A DNA stretch of 43,175 bases. It comes from Methanobacteriota archaeon (GTDB lineage: Archaea; Thermoplasmatota; Poseidoniia; MGIII; CG-Epi1). A program made the translations under genes and the position numbers. Below the pieces are notes generated by a model that searched no databases, was not told where the DNA came from, and worked only from the letters and a program-made list of their open reading frames with translations. Shown here one piece after another: positions 39,086 to 43,175 of the stretch (positions within the stretch are counted from its first letter, which is position 1; every line of letters begins with the position of its first letter). The DNA lies in assembly GCA_016845825.1 (NCBI GenBank), contig JAERSJ010000155.1:1-43175 (forward strand). The letters are read 5' to 3'.

Positions 39086-39327
39086 TCTTCCACCACCAAT
39101 CGGTATGCGAGGTTACTGCCTGCACTTTCACTAAAACGATGAACTTCTACAACGTCATTTGGTTTAGCCTCTTCATCCAATGCTTTCAAAGCAGGATCTT
39201 TCAAAAGTATTTTAGGCAATTGATCTCTAGTAATATTCAAAGGACTTAGCTTTCCTTCAATTTCAGATTCCTTAAGCAAAATGTGCTTCGGTACGAGCTT
39301 GTTTAACCACAGTATGTTGTCGTTCAT
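39082..39327 (-). CDS. rpoH: DNA-directed RNA polymerase subunit H (Rpb5 C-terminal homologue)
   Basis: An 81-residue homologue of the C-terminal domain of Rpb5, contacting the largest subunits at the downstream DNA channel. LVPKHILLKESE is the family signature, followed by ITRDQLPKILLKDPALK and VVEVHRFSESAG ... YRLVVE. It heads the rpoH-B-A1-A2 operon, in the order standard for archaea, and overlaps rpoB by 4 nt. A tRNA-Lys gene ends 27 nt upstream on the same strand, with no recognisable TATA element between them. Confidence 0.95.
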   Translation of the reverse strand: MNDNILWLNKLVPKHILLKESEIEGKLSPLNITRDQLPKILLKDPALKALDEEAKPNDVVEVHRFSESAGSNLAYRLVVEE

Positions 39328-39354
39328 TTTGGCATCCTTTTTTCCAAATCATTA

Positions 39355-39431
39355 TGGCGGGCCTGAAGGGATTCGAACCCTTGGCCGTCCGGTTAAAAGC
39401 CGGACGCTCTACCTAGCTGAGCTACAGGCCC
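39355..39431 (-). tRNA. tRNA-Lys (UUU)
   Basis: Reads on the minus strand as a full cloverleaf: acceptor GGGCCTG/CAGGCCC, D stem GCTC/GAGC, anticodon stem TCCGG/CCGGA with loop CTTTTAA (anticodon TTT), T loop TTCGAAT. Discriminator G is followed by encoded CCA. No intron. It is 27 nt upstream of rpoH in the same direction, so it is probably transcribed with the RNA-polymerase operon from a promoter near 39487-39495 and released by processing. Confidence 0.95.
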
Positions 39432-39486
39432 TACTGTTCGCTAACCGTTAGATTAATGATATTGGAGCTTGTGGCCAGTCGGGTGG

Positions 39487-39495
39487 TTTATATAA
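39487..39495 (-). promoter_or_regulatory. TATA box upstream of tRNA-Lys and the RNA-polymerase operon
   Basis: The minus strand reads TTATATAAA, a strong TATA-box consensus, about 60 nt upstream of the tRNA-Lys 5' end. Transcription should start near 39465. No other strong element lies between it and rpoH. Confidence 0.5.
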
Positions 39496-39558
39496 CATCT
39501 ATTCCAAAATAGCTTATTTTTCTAGTTTAAACACGATTTTAGCACAAAATATTGCGTT

Positions 39559-39575
39559 TGATAAAGCTTTTATCA
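39559..39575. promoter_or_regulatory. Dyad TGATAAA-GCT-TTTATCA between the RNA-polymerase and glycolytic promoters
   Basis: A perfect 7-bp inverted repeat with a 3-nt centre, in the intergenic region 39432-39666 upstream of the phosphofructokinase gene. Plausible operator; A+T-rich, so chance cannot be ruled out. Confidence 0.35.
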
Positions 39576-39603
39576 TATTTCAAATATTAAATTAAGGAAG
39601 TAG

Positions 39604-39645
39604 TATTTAAAAGAGGTGGTTTTCAAAAGAAGCGGTAATACTTAT
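39604..39645 (+). promoter_or_regulatory. Candidate TATA boxes for the phosphofructokinase operon
   Basis: TATTTAAAAG at 39604-39613 is a good TATA box and would give a leader of about 32 nt. A weaker AATACTTATG (39636-39645) is centred 27 nt from the ATG and would give a leaderless transcript. There is no Shine-Dalgarno sequence before the ATG, which favours the second. Confidence 0.4.
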
Positions 39646-39666
39646 GTCAGCCCCTCTTAACCAATC

Positions 39667-40860
39667 ATGCCTAAAGTAGCTTTTTTGACAAGCGGTGGAA
39701 TCGCACCCTGCCTATCTGCATCAATAGGAGGACTAATCGAAAAATATAATGAGTTAGATCCGAATATTGAGATGGTAGGATACATGCATGGTTACCGAGG
39801 CCTTCTTCTCGGGAAATCGGTTGTTTTTTCCAATGAAGTAAAAAAGAATTATCAAGTTTTGTACGATTTTGGTGGAAGTCCGATTGGCAATAGCCGAGTT
39901 AAATTGACTAACGTTGAAGATTGTATAAAAAAAGGATTTGTTGAAGAAGGAGAAAATCCACTGGATGTAGCTGCAAAACAATTAGAAAAAGATGAGATAG
40001 ATATTTTGCATACAATTGGTGGAGATGATACAAACACAATGGCAGCAGCTCTGGCCAAGCACTTAGAAAATTCTGGTAAATCGCTAACAGTGGTGGGCCT
40101 TCCAAAGACTGTTGATAACGATGTTATTCCAGTTAAGCAAACATTAGGGGCGTGGACTGCAGCTGAACAAGGTGCTAGATTTTTCCAAAATATTGTTAAC
40201 GAAAATACTACAAGCCGTAGACAATTAATTATTCACGAAGTCATGGGAAGGCATTGTGGATGGCTAACCGCAGGAACTGCATTGGAATACAGGAAACTTT
40301 TAGACAAAAAAGAGTATTTGCCAGAATTATTTGTCTCAAAAAAGAGGTGGGATGTACATGCAGTTTATATTCCAGAAAAAAATATTGATTTTAAATCTGA
40401 ATCTGTAAGACTTCGCGAGATAATGGATGAAAATGATTGTGTTAACATATTTTTGAGTGAAGGTGCAGGTATGGATACGATTGTTAGAGAAATCGAATCA
40501 AGAGGAGAATCAGTACCAAGAGATGCTTTTGGACATGTAAGACTGGATGACATTAATCCTGGACAATGGTTTGCTAAACAATTTTCTGAAGCTTTAGATG
40601 CAGATAAAACATTAATTCAGAAGAGCGGTTATTTTGCAAGATCGGCTAAACCAGGTTCAAGAGATTTGGAATTGATAAAAAAATCAGCATTTATGGCAGC
40701 CGAATTGGCAATTAACGGACAGAGCGGCTTAGTAGGACTTGATGAAAATAATTCAGGAAATTTGGGCTTGATTGACTTACAATTGATAAAAGGTGGAAAA
40801 GAATTCGATACTTCACAACCTTGGTTCGTAGACTTATTAAAAGAAATTGGTCAAGAATAA
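39667..40860 (+). CDS. 6-phosphofructokinase, PPi-dependent type (PfkA family)
   Basis: A 397-residue PfkA-family enzyme phosphorylating fructose-6-phosphate to fructose-1,6-bisphosphate. The phosphoryl-donor determinants are GGDD (118-121), where ATP enzymes have GGDGS, and PKTVDND (146-152), where ATP enzymes have PGTIDND. Asp at the second position and Lys at the third are the diagnostic residues of pyrophosphate-dependent PFKs. Fructose-phosphate binding is at MGRHCGW (193-199). The donor can be read from the motif, but not the kinetic direction; PPi enzymes run reversibly. It is unlike the ADP-dependent or PfkB enzymes of many archaea. The class I aldolase gene follows 36 nt later. Confidence 0.9.
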   Translation: MPKVAFLTSGGIAPCLSASIGGLIEKYNELDPNIEMVGYMHGYRGLLLGKSVVFSNEVKKNYQVLYDFGGSPIGNSRVKLTNVEDCIKKGFVEEGENPLDVAAKQLEKDEIDILHTIGGDDTNTMAAALAKHLENSGKSLTVVGLPKTVDNDVIPVKQTLGAWTAAEQGARFFQNIVNENTTSRRQLIIHEVMGRHCGWLTAGTALEYRKLLDKKEYLPELFVSKKRWDVHAVYIPEKNIDFKSESVRLREIMDENDCVNIFLSEGAGMDTIVREIESRGESVPRDAFGHVRLDDINPGQWFAKQFSEALDADKTLIQKSGYFARSAKPGSRDLELIKKSAFMAAELAINGQSGLVGLDENNSGNLGLIDLQLIKGGKEFDTSQPWFVDLLKEIGQE

Positions 40861-40896
40861 CCCCTAATTGTTTTATTGAGGCCGTTTTGCGAGGTT

Positions 40897-41910
40897 ATGA
40901 ATAAAGAAAGTTTAGCTAAAGTCGCAAGTGGTATTGTCGCTTCTAATAGAGGAATTTTGGCAGCTGACGAAAGCACCCCTACTATGGGTAAAAGATTGGC
41001 TTTAATCGATCAGGAAAACACTGAAGAAAATAGGAGAGATTTCCGTCAAGCCTTGTTCGATACAGATGGAGTTGAAGATTACATTTCTGGAGTTATATTA
41101 TTTGAAGAAACATTAACACAAAAAGCTAAGGATGGAACTCGTCTTTCAAATATTTTAGAATCTAAGGGAATTTATCCTGGAATTAAGGTTGACAAAGGAG
41201 CCCACCCTATGGATTCTTCACCTTCTGAAAAGTTAACAAAAGGCTTGGATGGTTTATACGAAAGGTGCTTAGAATATCACAAGCAGGGAGCTCGATTTGC
41301 GAAGTGGAGAGCAGTAATTACAATTGGAGAAGGAATCCCTTCAGATGAATGTATTCAGGCCAATGCATCAGCCCTAGCAAAATATGCAAAAGCTTGTCAA
41401 GATGCAGAATTAGTTCCTATAGTTGAACCTGAAGTTTTAATGGATGGAGATCACACAATTGAGACATGTTACGAAGTTTCTGAAAAGACATTGAAGACTG
41501 TTTTCAAAGAGCTAGAAAACGAAGGCGTCTATTTGCCAGGAATTTTATTGAAACCAAATATGGTAATATCAGGAAGTGAGTGTAAAGTTCAAGGAGATAT
41601 GATGAAGGTTGCAGAAATGACAGTTAAGTGCCTCACAGCTTCAGTACCTGCTGAAGTTCCAGGAATAGTATTCTTATCAGGCGGCCAATCTGAAGTAGAA
41701 GCTACAGAACACTTGAATGCGATGAACAAAATGGGAGATCATCCATGGGCTTTGAGTTTTTCATATGGTAGAGCATTACAGCAATCAGCATTGAAAACAT
41801 GGAATGGCCAAAAGGATAATCTTGAATCCACATATGCAGTATTTCATCACAGGGCAGAAATGAACTCTTTGGCTTGTAGTGGCGAATATAGTTCATCACT
41901 AGAAATTTAA
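40897..41910 (+). CDS. Fructose-bisphosphate aldolase, class I (eukaryotic/bacterial type)
   Basis: A 337-residue Schiff-base aldolase splitting fructose-1,6-bisphosphate into two triose phosphates. Family blocks are GILAADESTPTMGKRL at the start, GIKVDKGAHP, ARFAKWRAV (the second active lysine), LVPIVEPEV and ILLKPNMV, where Lys forms the Schiff base. A SGGQSEVEA block binds phosphate. The typical archaeal enzyme is the short DhnA-type or the bifunctional FBPA/P; this one is the animal/plant/bacterial class I type. I use the ATG at 40897; a TTG at 40876 would add seven residues. It lies downstream of the PPi-type PFK and pairs with it. Confidence 0.93.
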   Translation: MNKESLAKVASGIVASNRGILAADESTPTMGKRLALIDQENTEENRRDFRQALFDTDGVEDYISGVILFEETLTQKAKDGTRLSNILESKGIYPGIKVDKGAHPMDSSPSEKLTKGLDGLYERCLEYHKQGARFAKWRAVITIGEGIPSDECIQANASALAKYAKACQDAELVPIVEPEVLMDGDHTIETCYEVSEKTLKTVFKELENEGVYLPGILLKPNMVISGSECKVQGDMMKVAEMTVKCLTASVPAEVPGIVFLSGGQSEVEATEHLNAMNKMGDHPWALSFSYGRALQQSALKTWNGQKDNLESTYAVFHHRAEMNSLACSGEYSSSLEI

Positions 41911-41914
41911 AAAT

Positions 41915-42955
41915 ATGAAAAAAATGACCCTAATTGTAATCGCCATGCTCTTGGTAACAGGCGCAAGCGGTGCATATGGGTATTTTTTCATTTACCAATC
42001 AGAGGATTCTGATGAGGTAGAAGTTCAACAAGAACAGGTTCAGGAAACAAATGATACTGCAGAGGAGGAACCAGAAGAGCCCGAAGAGCCTGAGGACCCT
42101 CCAGTTGAGGATAATAATTCTTTTTTTAGAGGATTACGAGATGAATGCTTTGAGCATAATGGAATTGAGAGGTGCTGGATTCTCTATGTTCCAGAGCAGA
42201 CTGATGAAACAAAATCAATACCTTTGATATTTGATTTACATGGATTAGAAAGAAATGCACAGCAGCAGTACAATATGACAGATATGGATAGGATCGCAAG
42301 AGAAAATAATGCCATCATAATTTATCCTCAAGGATTTGGAGATTCTTGGAACTTTAGAGCTTGCTGCGATCCAGCCAGAGAAGAAGGAATAGATGATTTT
42401 GGTTTCATACGTACTTTAGCTTTACAAACCATAGATAATTTCCCTATCGATTCAGATAGAGTTTATTCTACAGGTTGGTCTAATGGTTGCGCAATGTCCC
42501 AAGCACTTGCAAATGAAGAATCTGATTTGATAACAGCAGTTGCTTGTATGTCAATGTATTTCATTGGAGATCAAGATTCTAGCTATTCACCAATACCTAT
42601 TATGGAGATTCATGGATTTTTAGATCCAATTGCGCCTTATGCTCATGTAGGTCCTACAGGCTTCTTCTTCCAACAAGAAACTTGGAATACGGGCGCAGTT
42701 CAAAATTTGTATGCTTGGAAAGATATGAATGGATGTTCAGGCAATACTCCAGACTTGAATGAACAAGAAGTATATTACAATATTCAGGGATTTACAGATT
42801 GTGATAATGGTACTGAAGTGTCTCTTGTTACAATTCATGCAGGAACGCACAATATTTATGCAAAAAATGACCCCGAATCTTCTGAACCGGGAACTCAGGG
42901 GACTGTAGATACAGCTCAAATTGCCTGGGATTTCATGAGCAGATTCTCCAAATAA
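41915..42955 (+). CDS. Secreted esterase, LpqC/PHB-depolymerase-like (COG3509)
   Basis: A 346-residue secreted or lipid-facing hydrolase. A signal peptide or anchor (residues 4-27, hydrophobic, no lipobox) precedes a strongly acidic linker (30-66, Glu/Pro-rich) and an alpha/beta-hydrolase domain. The oxyanion block is DLHGLERNAQ, the nucleophile elbow GWSNG (Ser189), the acid in IHGFLDPIAPY (Asp237) and the base in IHAGTHN (His308 or His312). The extra cysteines (in DECFEHNGIERCW, FRACCD, NGCSGN, TDCDNG) suggest disulfides outside the cell. Relatives hydrolyse polyhydroxyalkanoate or feruloyl esters; the actual polymer is unknown. It begins 4 nt after the aldolase stop. Confidence 0.85.
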   Translation: MKKMTLIVIAMLLVTGASGAYGYFFIYQSEDSDEVEVQQEQVQETNDTAEEEPEEPEEPEDPPVEDNNSFFRGLRDECFEHNGIERCWILYVPEQTDETKSIPLIFDLHGLERNAQQQYNMTDMDRIARENNAIIIYPQGFGDSWNFRACCDPAREEGIDDFGFIRTLALQTIDNFPIDSDRVYSTGWSNGCAMSQALANEESDLITAVACMSMYFIGDQDSSYSPIPIMEIHGFLDPIAPYAHVGPTGFFFQQETWNTGAVQNLYAWKDMNGCSGNTPDLNEQEVYYNIQGFTDCDNGTEVSLVTIHAGTHNIYAKNDPESSEPGTQGTVDTAQIAWDFMSRFSK

Positions 42956-42960
42956 TAAAT

Positions 42961-42970
42961 CTTATATTTG
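42961..42970 (+). promoter_or_regulatory. TATA-like element for the PPK2 gene
   Basis: CTTATATTTG is centred 24-25 nt upstream of the ATG at 42990, giving a leaderless transcript separate from the esterase gene. Confidence 0.45.
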
Positions 42971-42989
42971 CCTGTAGGTGTTATTTAGC

Positions 42990-43175
42990 ATGGGTACTGA
43001 AAAGAAAGTTAAACTTTCAGAAGGAGAGGCTCTCAAAAATAAAGATGCCAAAGGCTCAGATAAAAAAGTCCAAATTTGGATTCCCAAGTCTACAATAGCT
43101 TACGAAGAAGAAAAATTAAAATTACAAATTGAACTTTTAAAATTGCAAAATCATGTTAAAAAAACAGGTCAGAGG
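42990..43175 (+). CDS. Polyphosphate kinase 2 (PPK2 family), partial
   Basis: The first 62 codons of a gene that runs off the right edge. After a lysine-rich N-terminus, the block YEEEKLKLQIELLKLQ followed by NHVKKTGQR is the N-terminal helical signature of PPK2 proteins, which precedes the Walker-type nucleotide site (not in the window). PPK2 enzymes use polyphosphate to phosphorylate nucleotides, or the reverse. The subclass (class I NDP, class II NMP or class III) cannot be told from this part. The ATG at 42990 has a TATA-like element about 25 nt upstream. Confidence 0.8.
   Translation, partial: MGTEKKVKLSEGEALKNKDAKGSDKKVQIWIPKSTIAYEEEKLKLQIELLKLQNHVKKTGQR

Overview
The window looks like a chromosomal segment of a low-G+C planktonic euryarchaeon of the Marine Group II/III type (Poseidoniales/Pontarchaea, class Thermoplasmata sensu lato). 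The evidence is a split largest RNA polymerase subunit (A' and A'') with an unsplit B subunit, archaeal RadA, RPA, RPA-associated protein, aIF5B, archaeosine-type TgtA, L30e and Topo VI-A, archaeal TATA boxes about 24-28 nt upstream of start codons, and a set of bacterial/eukaryotic-type metabolic genes (PlsC, class I aldolase, PfkA-type phosphofructokinase, full-length transketolase, RRM protein). The lineage is inferred from gene content; no phylogeny was run. Coding density is very high and no stretch of 300 bases lacks a gene. I see no rRNA, CRISPR array, IS element, integrase or prophage.

Layout. 1-3733: a partial LysE/RhtB exporter, a DUF4126 membrane protein, Topo VI-A, and a PCD-PlsC-HAD operon. 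3816-7469: two membrane proteins (one DUF63), a CARDB cell-surface protein and a small acidic protein. 7408-10801 (-): the rpa - RPA-associated protein - radA operon, divergent from a single-OB-fold protein at 10988 with repeated GGGTTTTA elements between them. 11494-14941 (+): a basic small protein, a class V aminotransferase and aIF5B. 14946-21304 (-): tgtA, a subtilase-MFS fusion, an RRM protein and a DUF1295 protein. 21354-25355 (+): CopA, CopZ-like chaperone, YczE-like protein, tRNA-Ala and a dolichol/phytol-kinase-like protein. 25373-39431 (-): thioredoxin-like protein, hydrolase, a transketolase-methyltransferase-SDR operon, and tRNA-Lys-rpoH-rpoB-rpoA1-rpoA2-rpl30e. 39667-43175 (+): PPi-type phosphofructokinase, class I aldolase, a secreted esterase and the start of PPK2.

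Four observations stand out. First, classical zinc-binding Cys/His ligands are replaced at aligned positions in four separate informational proteins (RpoA1, RpoB, TgtA, RPA), while copper and redox cysteines are intact in the same window. Second, RNA polymerase A'' carries an extra N-terminal region of about 330 residues. Third, a membrane-anchored subtilase is fused in frame to an AmpG/PAT-type MFS transporter. Fourth, a three-copy GGGTTTTA element lies between the divergent promoters of two ssDNA-binding protein genes. The metabolic genes suggest a pyrophosphate/polyphosphate-linked glycolysis and partly bacterial-type lipid chemistry.
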